Assembly (NCBI GenBank): GCA_004764695.1
Contig: SMSO01000031.1
Coordinates: 6,939,261-7,003,260 of the forward strand
Reading direction: 5' to 3'
DNA length: 64,000 bases
From: Schizochytrium sp. TIO01
Taxonomy: Eukaryota; Sar; Bigyra; Thraustochytrida; Thraustochytriidae
Numbering within the stretch: position 1 is the first letter of the stretch; each line of letters opens with the position of its first letter. The notes below the pieces were generated by a model, which was not told the DNA's origin, made no database searches, and was given only the letters and a program-made list of their open reading frames with translations. Shown in pieces: positions 23,481-33,239 of the stretch. The position numbers and the translations under genes are program-made.

Positions 23481-23930
23481 ATGCCGCGAAAGACATACAT
23501 ACGTCCGCCGAAGCGGCCGCTGAGAGCTTCCGCCTCCAGCTCTTCGGGGCGGAGAGTGGCTCCGGAAGCAGTCTCTTCGAGCCCTCCCGCAGAGGCGCCG
23601 TACGCCGCGAGAGAGCCCAGCTTTGACAGTGGTGACACAATTCAGGTAAGCAAGTAAGCAAGTGAGTCCAAAAAATGCGACCGTTTGCGCCGTCTCCTTT
23701 CTATGTATGTATGTATGTATGTATGTGTATATATGGATCATGGAAAGAAAGAGCGATCTTCTGCGAAGAAGAACGCGAAGGCTGAGAACGCGATCAGAAC
23801 GGGGCCCGAAAACTCCGTGAAGAGCGTCTACGCGGCGCTGGAAAAGTCCGCGCTGCGCGTTCGGTTGGTGGCCAATGATGGCACGCAAACAAGCGAGCTA
23901 GCAAGCAAAACGCGACGCAGAAACGAGTGA
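23481..23930 (+). CDS. Weak candidate two-exon small basic protein
   Basis: This is a speculative model. An ATG at 23481 opens a 55-codon Arg/Pro/Ser-rich segment ending ...DTIQ at 23645, directly followed by GTAAGC, a good 5' splice site. A phase-compatible AG at 23746-23747 would join it to a Lys/Arg-rich segment ending at a TGA at 23930 (contains SVYAALEKSALRVRLVAND). The implied intron is about 102 nt, contains an ATGT microsatellite, and would give a product of about 115 residues. No known domain was recognised. All other genes in the window appear intronless, which weighs against it. Confidence 0.2.
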
Positions 23931-24265
23931 GGTCATCCGTCGCAGCGGAAAGTGGACTTCGCTACGGTTCCGCAGAAAAGAGTGAGTTTGCGCCAGAAAT
24001 TTCGGCATTTGCGCTCGCCGCTTTCCCAATTTGAATCTTCAGTTACCCAATCATCAACGATTGATTGAATTTGATTGGCAAATCGATTGATTCGAGTCGG
24101 AGTCCGCGACCATCTTTTCAAGAAATAGAAAAAGAAGGAGGTACATGCTATGGAGATACGAGACAGAGAGAGAGAGAGAGTTTGAGTGGAAACGGTCTAA
24201 CGAATAGATGCGTTTTTTTGTCTTGCTTTCTCGGCGAATCGTCGTTGGTTGCAGAGAAGATGAAA

Positions 24266-24436
24266 TCAATCAATCAATCAAGTTAAAATCAAATGAATGA
24301 GTGAATGAAAGAATGAAAGAATGAATGAATGAATGAATGAATGAATGAATGAATGAATGAATCAATCAATCAATCAATCAATCAAATTAAAATCAAATGA
24401 ATGAATGAATCAATCAATCAATCATTCGTTCATTCC
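24266..24436. repeat. AATG/AATC tetranucleotide array
   Basis: About 170 nt of alternating AATC and AATG tetramer blocks with a short AAATTAAAATCAAATG spacer. Confidence 0.9.
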
Positions 24437-26846
24437 TTCGAACAGACGCGCATTGCAGACCGGTCGGGCGAAAAATTGCTTCTGCCGCCATCTTTTCTAG
24501 GGGTCCCCACAGTCGCTGGCCGCAAGGATAGATTTCGCATCTTCTCCCTCTTGGCTTCACTGCAGCCTTTCTCAGAGAAGACGCACGAGCCCCGTCCGAG
24601 GGCCTAGCTTGGGCAACCCGTCGAGGAAAACACAGCATGGGACGCACGTTAAACGTCTCCTCTCAGTTGCAAGCAAGTCGGTTTGGCAGTCGAGATGGCC
24701 AAGTTTCCCGCAGAGCCGTGACTAGCAACGCGAACTTGCCGCCAGTGTAGACCCCCCTTACACAAGGGGGGGTAATCGCGGTGGTGGGGAGTCTCCTCCC
24801 ATGCAACTCCAGGCACAGAGTTCTCCCCAGTGAAGAGCCATATGCTGTGGGGCCGCCACCTTCTTTGCCAATACAACTCTCCCTCCCGCAATGCCCGCAG
24901 CGCCCTGTAGTTTTCTCCCCCAACCAAGTAGATACTTTCATTTTCTCTAGCTAGTAGTTTCTATTATTCATTTTTTTGAAGTCTATCAAACAATTCATAC
25001 TGTGCATACATTCATACATACATACATATTTACATACATATATACGTACGTACATACATGAGAGAGAGAGAGAGAGAGAGACCGACGGAGGGTGAAACCA
25101 ATAATAATGGGTTGTGCTCAAGAATGGCCGTGGCAAGAGCACTGAGGAGCTTCAAGAGCACTGAGTTGGTTCAATCGCTCGAGTGGTTTGCTCTGCGCAC
25201 GACGAAGGAGAAGGACGCATGCTCTGACCTTGTTCGGCGGAGCTCGTGCTGCCGCCCACGCGTGCAAGAGCTGGAAACGCGAAGCTGCGTGCGATAAGTG
25301 CGCCACTCTGGCTCCAGAGGAACTCTCTGTTGCATGTATGTATATATGGATGCATATATTGATTATTTAATTAATTAATTAATTAATTAATTAATATAAT
25401 TTAACTACTTTAAAGCAATTATTTATTTAGTTTCCTTGCTAATATAATAAGTCAGTTTGTTTTCCCACGCAACCCACTTTCTCACTACGCACGCGAACCG
25501 TGAAGAGAAAGAAAACGAAGAGGGAACACCCCTACGCCGCGTATCGAACTCCTACCGCCGGGTCTTCTTTTTCTTTTTCTTTTTCTTGGAGAGCACTTTT
25601 CAATTTAAAGACGAACGAACAAACCGACGAACGAATATAGCGCTAAGCAACTACTATGTGCTTCCCTACCTACAAGTTTTTGAAATTCCATATAAGCCTG
25701 TTCTCCGTTCTAGCCACGGGCCTAGGTCTCGATAGCCGGGTCTTACCAGGTCGCCGCTGTTCTTCCGCCGCCGTTCTCTCCATCCCAGTCAAAGACGAAG
25801 GCGGAGAAAGCAGGGAGGCCAGTGGAACGAGAGAGAACACATAGAACACCGGCGCCCTAGATCGCAAATTTCTCTCAATTAATTAATTAATTAAATGTTG
25901 ATTAGTTGTTTCAGAGCTCTCTTAAAACCAAGTCATTCTGCTCGTGGACGATGCACCGCTGCGCTGGGATCGCCAGAGGGTGGAGAAGGCGGCGCAATTG
26001 CCGACTGCGGCGGCCTTTCGCAGAGAGAGCGCGGCTTCGGGGCACAAACGCAGCGCTTTCCCGTCCCTTTGAGGGATCGAGGGCGTGAGGGCGTTGTTCT
26101 CGTCCCGGAACGCGATGGCTCAAGCAAGTTGGCATCATCATCATCATCGCTGCCGATTTATTATCGCGATTCATCGCCATTTAACTGACCTCAGTTAATT
26201 TAATTTTGTAATCTCTTTTAGAAAACTCTGTTTTAGTTCATTTTACTTTCTCCTCGTTCTGTTGAATGGAGCGCAACGCAAAAGAGAGAGGAAGGCACGA
26301 GCCGCCCTCTTTCTGAGAGGAGGGCCCCGCGCCCTCTCGGGAAAACTTCCCTCTGAGGGAGCGCAGGTTGAACAACCCGGCGGCGACCTCGTGCTCGCTC
26401 GCTTATTTGCTTGAGTTGAGTTGTTTGTTTGGCTTAATGGCTGAAGTACGCAATTCCTGCCCGCCTGGACCTGGCAAGGAGCAGGTGTCCCAGCGGAGAC
26501 GAAGCAGCAGAGGCGAAAGGCCAACAAGCGCTCGAAGGAAACCGAACAGACTGACAGACTGACAGACAGAGGACTGACCCGGATTTCGTGATTAAAGGCT
26601 GTTTGCTTTCTTTTCTTTTGCTTTTCTTTTCTTTTGCTTTGCCTTTCTTCTTCAAGAAAGTAAAATAAAAGAAAATGTCATTTAATGAACGATTTGCGTT
26701 TAACTTTAGGAGAAGAAGAGGCTTGAGGTGAAAAGGTGGAGGCAGGCTGAGAGAGAAAGAAAGGGGGAAAGAGAGAAAGAAAGAACTTGAGAAAGAAAGG
26801 GCAGAAAGCAGACGCGGTTGGTCCACGCTGAGGTCGGAGGCTCCCT

Positions 26847-26966
26847 GCTTATCTGCTTATCTGCTTGTCTGCTTGTCTGCTTATCTTCTATATTCTGATC
26901 TTCTGATCTTCTGATCTTCTGATCTTCTGATCTTCTGATCTTCTGATCTGCTTATCTGCTTATCTA
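26847..26966. repeat. Octamer-type TCTGATCT / CTTATCTG repeat
   Basis: CTTATCTG/CTTGTCTG octamers flank a core of tandem TTCTGATC units, in all about 120 nt. Confidence 0.9.
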
Positions 26967-27595
26967 AGTTGTCTGCTTCTGTGCTAATTTGGGATCTCTC
27001 GCGAGAATGAGAAAGAGAAAGAGAATGAGAAAGAGAAGAAGGATTGGCCGCCTGAAGGGCCGGAGAGAGGCAGAGGACGGACGAAGAAGCGTCCAGGAGA
27101 TGGAGAAGCGTGCTTGCCTAGAGCTGCGGATAAATCGCCGTCACGGCGGCCTCCGACTTGCTTCCTCTTCTCTCCAGGGTTTGTCTTGTTCTTCCTCTGC
27201 GGCCTGGAGACGGAAATGAATTATGGGTTGCGGCAGATCACTCTCTCTCTCTCTTACTCCCTCTCTCTCTCTCTCTTACTCTCTGTTTTACTCTTTTACT
27301 CTCTCTGTTCCTGATCGAAGAAGGCCTTCTTGGCGGCTTCTGCTCTCTTCTGGCCTTCCCTTCGTAAAGGTGTGGCGAAGACTTGCGAAAGCGAAATCGA
27401 TGAAGGGCGGGAAAAAAGAAAGAAAGAAAGAAAAAGAGAAAGAAAGAAAAAGAGAAAGAAAAGCTGAGGATAGTGTCTCAGAAGAATGGGTTGCGCGATC
27501 GACGCTTCGTTGAGCGATGAGGCGACGATCGGCCAAGAGGCACGAACGAAGATCTTGTGAAGAGCACTGACTGCTTTCTCGATGAGTTTGGGAAA

Positions 27596-27628
27596 AGAAG
27601 AAGAAGAAGAAGAAGAAGAAGAAGAAGA
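27596..27628. repeat. GAA trinucleotide repeat
   Basis: About eleven GAA units form a pure-purine tract in a noncoding stretch. Confidence 0.9.
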
Positions 27629-28364
27629 GGCGAATAAGTGAAAGAACGAATGAGTCAATGAATGAGTCAATGAATGAATGATGGAATTCTATAAGTTTTG
27701 AAAGAGGCGGCGTCGTCAAAGCGAGGCGGCAGAGGATCGGGGGGTTAGAGCGCGGCTACACGAAACGATAGGGGTGTGAGAAAGTGAAAGCTGCGCTGAG
27801 TCTTCTCTCGCCACTTGGAGGTCTGACCGAACACCGTTTTTATTTTTTATTTTATTTATAGTTAACTTGAAAAAGTTTTCATGTTTTGTTTGTTTTAAGT
27901 TTATAATCTATCTGTAAAAACTATGACTGTTTTCTGGTAGCGAGTAGAGCGAGTGGGAAGCTGTATGAAAAGCCCCGGCAGGAACCCCTCACATGAGGAG
28001 AAGCCAGTGGGGCTGTGAGGAGGAGCCCCGCAGTGTGAGGGGCAGGGCATGAGAGGGGGAGTTTGTTTTTTTTCGAATTAGGGAGGCTCTTTCTTCCACC
28101 TTTCTGTCTGGCTGGCTGGCCGACTACTGCCTTATTGAGGGGATGTGAGGGGGGAAAAGAAGCGAAAGGATGTTTATGTAATTTAAAGAAGAAAAAAAAG
28201 AAAAGAAAAGAAAAAGGGAAGAATTAAGTGTTAAAAGCTAGTCTGGTTTCGCCGAGCTCGGGCGATAGACTTTCGCATATCTGGTGAGCTAGGGAGGAAG
28301 GAGAGGAAAGAAAAGAAGAGGGCTCTTCTTTTTAAAAGTAGCTTTTAGCTCTGTGGTGGTAGTT

Positions 28365-28365
28365 T

Positions 28366-28400
<35 letters not shown>

Positions 28401-28432
28401 TTCTCTTTCTCTTTCTCTTTCTCTTTCTCTCT
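28365..28432. repeat. CTTTCT pyrimidine microsatellite
   Basis: Tandem TTTCTC units about 68 nt long lie just upstream of the small basic ORF at 28453. Confidence 0.9.
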
Positions 28433-28452
28433 GACTGCTTTGATTGATTGGA

Positions 28453-28641
28453 ATGGTTAGGTTCAAGAGCACCGGCAAACCAGCTCGCGCAGAGAATAAG
28501 AAAACAGCTCGAGCAAAGCCGCAACTCAGAGCTGACCGCGCCGCAACCAGCCAAAAGCTGAAGAAAGCCGCGAGCACCATTGCAGCAAAGCTAGACAGAG
28601 CCTGGCAGCAGACAGCGTCTGTTAGACCCGGTTTGGTCTAA
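28453..28641 (+). CDS. Possible small basic protein, 62 residues
   Basis: A short ORF starts at ATG with a favourable GGAATGG context. It encodes a Lys/Arg/Ala-rich peptide beginning MVRFKSTGKPARAENKK and continuing through an amphipathic-looking stretch (SQKLKKAASTIAAKLDRAW). The reading is not made of simple-sequence repeats, unlike its surroundings, which is the main reason to list it. No family was recognised. It could be a real small nucleic-acid-binding-type protein, a first exon, or chance. Confidence 0.25.
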   Translation: MVRFKSTGKPARAENKKTARAKPQLRADRAATSQKLKKAASTIAAKLDRAWQQTASVRPGLV

Positions 28642-29102
28642 AGACTTGCTTGAGCACAGACGTTGGCCACCGGTGGTGTGTCGATTGAGTGCGACTTAAC
28701 TTGAAGAAGAACAAGTGGAGGAAAGGAAATCAATCGTCACGAAGCGCGACGATCTTGAGAGAGAGGGAGAGAGAGGATAGAGAAAGGAAGAGCGTCAGCA
28801 GCAGCAACAGCAGCAGCGCCAGCAGTTGAAAGTGCTTGTTGGAGTTCTGAAAAGAAAAAGAAGAAGCACTTGCACAAATCTCGCTTCCTTGATAATACGC
28901 ATACTACACGTATAAATTTGGAGAACTTGCTTGAGGTTGAATAAGAAACAGACGCCTGATTCTTGAGGAGATCCGCGATCTCAACGAACTAAGGAGCACC
29001 TTCTCGTCGTATTCTTTACTTGGGAAAAAGGTCTCGTCTCTGCAGAGGCGAGCGAGCAAACCTACTTCGGTGCGTCGAGCGCAACGAGGAGAACACAGGA
29101 AA

Positions 29103-29525
29103 ATGCTTTCTATGCACATGAGGTCATGCGTTAGGCGCTCTAACTGCACCGCTGCCATTCGCGCACGGGGCTTGATGGGAAAGAGCTCCATCGCGCGCAA
29201 CGGTGGCGCCGCTTTTGCAAGCACCCTTTCGCCGGTATCGCACTTTGCGCTTGCCTCGCAGTATGCTGCCATGCCCGATATGGCCTCCAAGACTTTTTCA
29301 CGTAACTTGCAGCAGGCTGCAGTGCCTGATCCTGTCGCCGTACAGGATAAATTCTCGTCCCCATCTACCGCGGACATTGAGTTTAAAACTGAGGAGCCCT
29401 TTGTGGTTCTCGACCGACGTGGAGAGTTCTACTACGAACCTTTCCCCTGTGTCGAGTCACGTCACCCCACCTCCGCTGACGGCCGCGCCAACGGCGACGA
29501 GATCGAGGACTTGCTCTACTTGTAA
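29103..29525 (+). CDS. Uncharacterised small protein with possible mitochondrial presequence
   Basis: A 140-residue ORF read from the ATG at 29103, which has A at -3; an in-frame GTG at 29070 is an unlikely start. The first 30 residues are rich in Arg and Ser with no acidic residues (MLSMHMRSCVRRSNC..., AAIRARGLMGKSSIARN), as in a mitochondrial targeting peptide. The middle is Ala/Ser-rich. A more conserved-looking core follows at about residues 93-115 (EEPFVVLDRRGEFYYEPFP), and the C-terminus is acidic (GDEIEDLLYL). Third positions are G/C-rich compared with the AT-rich flanks, which supports coding. No family was recognised and no function is proposed. Confidence 0.5.
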   Translation: MLSMHMRSCVRRSNCTAAIRARGLMGKSSIARNGGAAFASTLSPVSHFALASQYAAMPDMASKTFSRNLQQAAVPDPVAVQDKFSSPSTADIEFKTEEPFVVLDRRGEFYYEPFPCVESRHPTSADGRANGDEIEDLLYL

Positions 29526-30946
29526 ACAATCTATCGAGATGTTCGAGACGCATTGCCAGCGCCGCATCGCATATCACACCGAGCTTGATCACGATCAACA
29601 TACAAACAAACAAACCTACGAACCCTCTACACTTAACTTGTCTTGACACCACCGAGCTATAACAACTCTCATGTATTTTTATGGCTGGATTGATTTTGTC
29701 TCAATTTTCTTTTCTCGCAACACTCTTTCTTTGAACTCGTGGTTGTAGTAGCAAGTAGTAGTCGTCTTGTTCTGTCTTGGGACCTGAAAGATAAAGAACG
29801 ACCTGCCGGTCAACACTCTCAAAACTAAGGTGAACAAGACTACCCAAGCCTTTCCATAACAAGTCTCATGTATCTTTTTGTCTTCTCCTTCTTTCTACTA
29901 CTCTTGGTTGAATATTATCTCTTCGTTATGCATTTGAAGATCAAAATCTTAATATAGTGTATACCTACTGTTGTGCTGTTTTTCCTGCAAACTGTCTCGA
30001 GATGCTTTTATTTGAGTTGATAATCCCACACAATACGGTGCATAAAAAGAGTGGAAAATTAGCCCATGGTACAAATGAATCACACAGCCATTCCGCAGTA
30101 TCTATTGTGCACGATTTTATTATCTATGAGCATTGCTTTGCAGCACAATTTTTTTTTTGCTTTTTTTGATAATGAGGTTTTGAAACAAAATTTATGGTAG
30201 ATTTGTACTCAAATCTTCTCTTTCTGCGCACAATTTATTTGCTCATGAATGGAGATAGCTTCCTTGTGGTGAAATTTCGCAGTTTCGAAGATGCAGACAG
30301 AAATCTGGACAAACGGGAAGCTGTCGCACAATAGATGGTGCTGGAATTATACAAAGGGTAGTGAAGTTGCAGTCTCTAAGCGAGCATTGGGCTTTTACAA
30401 CAAGGTGCACAAACCTGAGCTAGTTTGTCGTGAACTCCAATCTCCTTGACTTGGTAGGGGAGAAGGCGTGGAGAGGAGCTTACGAAAGTGTGCATGCCAA
30501 TTGACTCTATAAATTACAATGGTTTTTGAGTTTGTGACACTTGATTGCACAGGCGCAATGCATTTGTGTTTAGTATAGCTTGTTGATATTGCAAAGGCTA
30601 CATCAAAACTAAAATGTTATTTGTATTTCCTTTCTCTTGCTTTTTTATTTTAAATAAGAAAACTATTCAACTGCCAACATGTACCACAGAATCACTCTTT
30701 GTGGTCGCCTTTGTTACTTATATACGCAGCTCTGGCACCTCCTTGGGCTAAAGGTTGCTGTTTTTTTTTTTTTTTTTAAGTTTTAAGAGAGTAGTCATTG
30801 GTAATACCTCTCTACCTACGTACACCACCATTATTATTATTCTCAAGATCCACACTAACGAAGTTCGCTCTTGTAAAGTAAAAACTCATATCCGTCATCG
30901 CCTCGATTCACGTCATTTTCGTCAGCATCTTATCGCCTTACCCAAA
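29526..30946. other. Intergenic region
   Basis: AT-rich, with poly-T runs near 30149-30170 and 30760-30778. No gene or structured element could be supported. The right end is presumably the promoter and leader of the PSMG4-like gene. Confidence 0.6.
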
Positions 30947-31441
30947 ATGGTTCTTGCAGGCAAGGGTTCACTTCAATCTTCTTACGCTCAGGCACCGAGT
31001 GCTCCTTCTCTTGAAGATTCGGAGAGTGATGCGACACTTGGCGGTGCATCTCAAGCTCAAGCCCCACCAAGCGGAGTGCCTATCGAGCGCTTCGTGGTGA
31101 GCGACCCTGAAGACAGTGAAAAACGTGCTGCCGTGATGCTTTGGAGGCTCCGCGGTAGTTTCTTTGCCTGGGCTGGGCCAGCTGGAGCACCCCCGGTTAT
31201 GCCGCACCTGGTTGCTGGACTTGTCAGTCGCTTTGAAGGATCAACACCATTCGCTTCGACAGTCTGTGAACTCGGCGGAGTGCCTGGACAAGCTGCACAT
31301 GGAATGGCGCAAAGACTTGCAAAGAGATTGGACGATGGAAGTGGAAGTGTTGTTCACGTATCATGTGCAATTGGCGAGGGGGAGACCTCCCTTAGAGCGG
31401 CCGTTGAAACCGAGCTTGCGAGAAGAATGACGCAAAAGTAG
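30947..31441 (+). CDS. PSMG4: Proteasome assembly chaperone 4 homolog
   Basis: A 164-residue protein from the first ATG of the frame (context AAAATGG). Residues 1-60 are Ser/Ala/Pro-rich and not conserved. Residues about 64-162 match PSMG4 (PAC4) by eye: VMLWRLRGSFFAWAG resembles the family's start-of-domain strand, then PHLVAGLVSRFEGSTPFAST, HGMAQRLAKRLDDGSG, VVHVSCAIGEG and AVETELARRM. In other eukaryotes PSMG4 pairs with PSMG3 as a small beta-sandwich chaperone that helps build the 20S proteasome alpha ring in the cytosol. The human protein is about 123 residues, so this one carries an N-terminal extension of about 50 residues. No PSMG3 gene is visible nearby. The assignment rests on motif order and length without a computed alignment. 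Confidence 0.75.
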   Translation: MVLAGKGSLQSSYAQAPSAPSLEDSESDATLGGASQAQAPPSGVPIERFVVSDPEDSEKRAAVMLWRLRGSFFAWAGPAGAPPVMPHLVAGLVSRFEGSTPFASTVCELGGVPGQAAHGMAQRLAKRLDDGSGSVVHVSCAIGEGETSLRAAVETELARRMTQK

Positions 31442-32090
31442 AGACACTCACTTCTCTGTTGGCTTTCATTTGGTCTGCAGGATCCACAGATATTTAGAAA
31501 AGAGGATTGCGCTTGACCTCATGTCACTCTTGGTTGCACACGGGATAAACGTTTCTATTTACTTACATACCAGATGCAAGGTTTAGAATAGTTGAAGTAG
31601 ACTTGCAATTATGTGGCAGATGATGGCTCATTTACAAAGAAATATATTGTGCAAGTCTTTCAATGGATTCCAAGTACAAAATTATATCATTCATGCGTAT
31701 TCCATCATCAGAAAAAAAAAAAAACTCTCTGAGGGGACGAACACCAGAGCGTATGGTATACTTGTATTAAAAGACAAAACTCCAGAAATTATGTAGGCTT
31801 CATCAGTACAATTACTAATAATAGGTGTGCTAGACTGTTGCAATGGTATAGATGAAAAAAACTAGGTTGCGTACCCAATCAGAGTATGGAAACACGACTT
31901 TCCTGAACAAACTCAGAGTTGCGATTCATGGCAGGTGCCTAGGAGTTTACTTACTGCACATCTCACAGCTTACCTTAACTCTTTAGAAAGAAAAACCGAA
32001 TTTTAAAAAGTTGAAAAGATAGAAAATATATCAACAAATGACCATGCATGCTAAACTAAGGGGTGTCCATATTCAGTGTAATCATCTCGT
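31442..32090. other. Intergenic region between convergent genes
   Basis: The 3' ends of the PSMG4-like gene (+) and the AF4-like gene (-) face each other here. The stretch is AT-rich and no ORF in it is credible. Confidence 0.7.
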
Positions 32091-33104
32091 CTATTCTGGC
32101 AGGCGCAGTGCAGGCTGAGCAGTGACGACAGCATCCGTCAGATTGAGCGAGCCTCCCAACAAGTCCATTTCAGGCAGAGACTCGACTGTTTCTGCATAAA
32201 TATCGGGCATTTCATGCTCTATCCGTGTAGCCAAAGCTTCTGCTTCAAACCAAAAGTGCATACCAAGAGCAGAGTCACGTGCCTCTTTAAGCACAAATTC
32301 GCAGTGCTGTTGGTGCTGCACCTGCGCCTCTGAAGAGACATAAAAGTCCGAGCTCTGGTGAGCCGACACAGGTAAACCGGAACGCCGCAATTTGTCTGCT
32401 TTCTCGAGTTTTGATTTCGTATGGTCAATGCTTGTCCAAATCCTGTTCAGTTTTTCAGCCTTGACAGAAAATCGAGCCATTCTCACAATGGCAGAGAGTC
32501 GCGAGGCAAGCACTGCAAGACGTGCATACTGCCGAACACCCTCTTTATCCCTTTTGCTAAGGGCCTTGCGACACTTCGAAGAGCATCGGCCTGCAGTGAA
32601 CTCTAAAAGCTCCGCAGTTGTACAAAGTAAAAACACCTGATCCTCGACGGGTTTGCTGAGAATGTACAAGTGGCAGAGCTCCATGAACTTCAGACACGAG
32701 CCAAGATACACCTCATATTTGTCAGGCTCCTCTCTGACATCTGCCTCATGCTTAAGGCGGCGCGCGGCGCGACGGAGAGACTCTTCATCAGGCGAAGGTT
32801 TTCTCCTTTTATCGGTTACGTGGCGGCGTCCAACATCCGAATTAGAGCTGCTCGAGCGAAGGCGTTTGCCACCCGCATGGGCTGCCGGGCTCATATGAGC
32901 GCTGCTGTGACCATTTACTTCAGTGGTGATTGATGTGTTCGACTTCTTAGTCATATCGGATTCACTATTCTTTATGTCGGGATGATCTTTTAAGTTTTTA
33001 TGACTATCGCCCGTCCCTGCCACTTCGTAACCAGCCAACTCAAGGAGCATGTTTTCAAGCGCCCTGGATAGCTGGAACTTCGACGTTGCTTTCTTGGAGC
33101 CCAT
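32091..33104 (-). CDS. AF4/FMR2 C-terminal-homology-domain-like protein
   Basis: 337 residues from the ATG at 33104. The frame stays open upstream but there it runs into a GCAA repeat that encodes a spurious Leu/Cys/Ala stretch. Residues 1-105 are polar, with two basic nuclear-signal-like clusters (GGKRLR; TDKRRKP). Residues about 110-300 are helical and resemble the C-terminal homology domain of the AF4/FMR2 (AFF) family: RRAARRLKHEADV, then a helix pair KYEVYLGSCLKFMELCHLYI and VFLLCTTAELLEFTAG, then ARLAVLASRLSAIVRMARF with LNRI following. In animals this domain dimerises and anchors AFF1/AFF4, scaffold of the super elongation complex that brings P-TEFb to paused RNA polymerase II. The long disordered N-terminal half of animal AFF proteins, with its P-TEFb, ELL and ENL binding sites, is absent. 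Similarity was judged by eye, so a structure-based comparison is the decisive test. Confidence 0.6.
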   Translation of the reverse strand: MGSKKATSKFQLSRALENMLLELAGYEVAGTGDSHKNLKDHPDIKNSESDMTKKSNTSITTEVNGHSSAHMSPAAHAGGKRLRSSSSNSDVGRRHVTDKRRKPSPDEESLRRAARRLKHEADVREEPDKYEVYLGSCLKFMELCHLYILSKPVEDQVFLLCTTAELLEFTAGRCSSKCRKALSKRDKEGVRQYARLAVLASRLSAIVRMARFSVKAEKLNRIWTSIDHTKSKLEKADKLRRSGLPVSAHQSSDFYVSSEAQVQHQQHCEFVLKEARDSALGMHFWFEAEALATRIEHEMPDIYAETVESLPEMDLLGGSLNLTDAVVTAQPALRLPE

Positions 33105-33204
33105 CTTGCCCGAACGGGGAGAAACCAAATCAACCAGGGGCGATCCGCCAATTCCTAAATATCGCCTGCTTTCCCGAAAGATATTATTTGCTAAAAGACA
33201 CACG

Positions 33205-33239
<35 letters not shown>
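33205..33239. repeat. GCAA tetranucleotide repeat
   Basis: About eight GCAA units lie just upstream of the AF4-like gene. On the minus strand they give an open but spurious hydrophobic extension. Confidence 0.95.

Larger units (their letters stand above)
23931..28452. other. Gene-poor, microsatellite-dense region
   Basis: It holds dense simple repeats: AATG/AATC at 24266-24436, CATA then GA near 25010-25080, TTAA near 25368-25395, TCTGATCT-type at 26847-26966, CT near 27239-27305, GAAA near 27415-27460, GAA at 27596-27628, and CTTTCT near 28365-28432. The ORFs over these stretches are periodic peptides. No gene could be supported. Confidence 0.6.

Noticed and set aside
22579-23661. ORFs of 114-224 codons on both strands
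   Set aside because: Composition is Arg/Ser/Leu-rich with no domain, and the long minus-strand frames run across purine/pyrimidine repeats.
28904-29377. 157-codon minus-strand ORF
   Set aside because: It overlaps the better-supported plus-strand small gene, has no recognisable domain, and its openness follows from G/C-rich third positions opposite.
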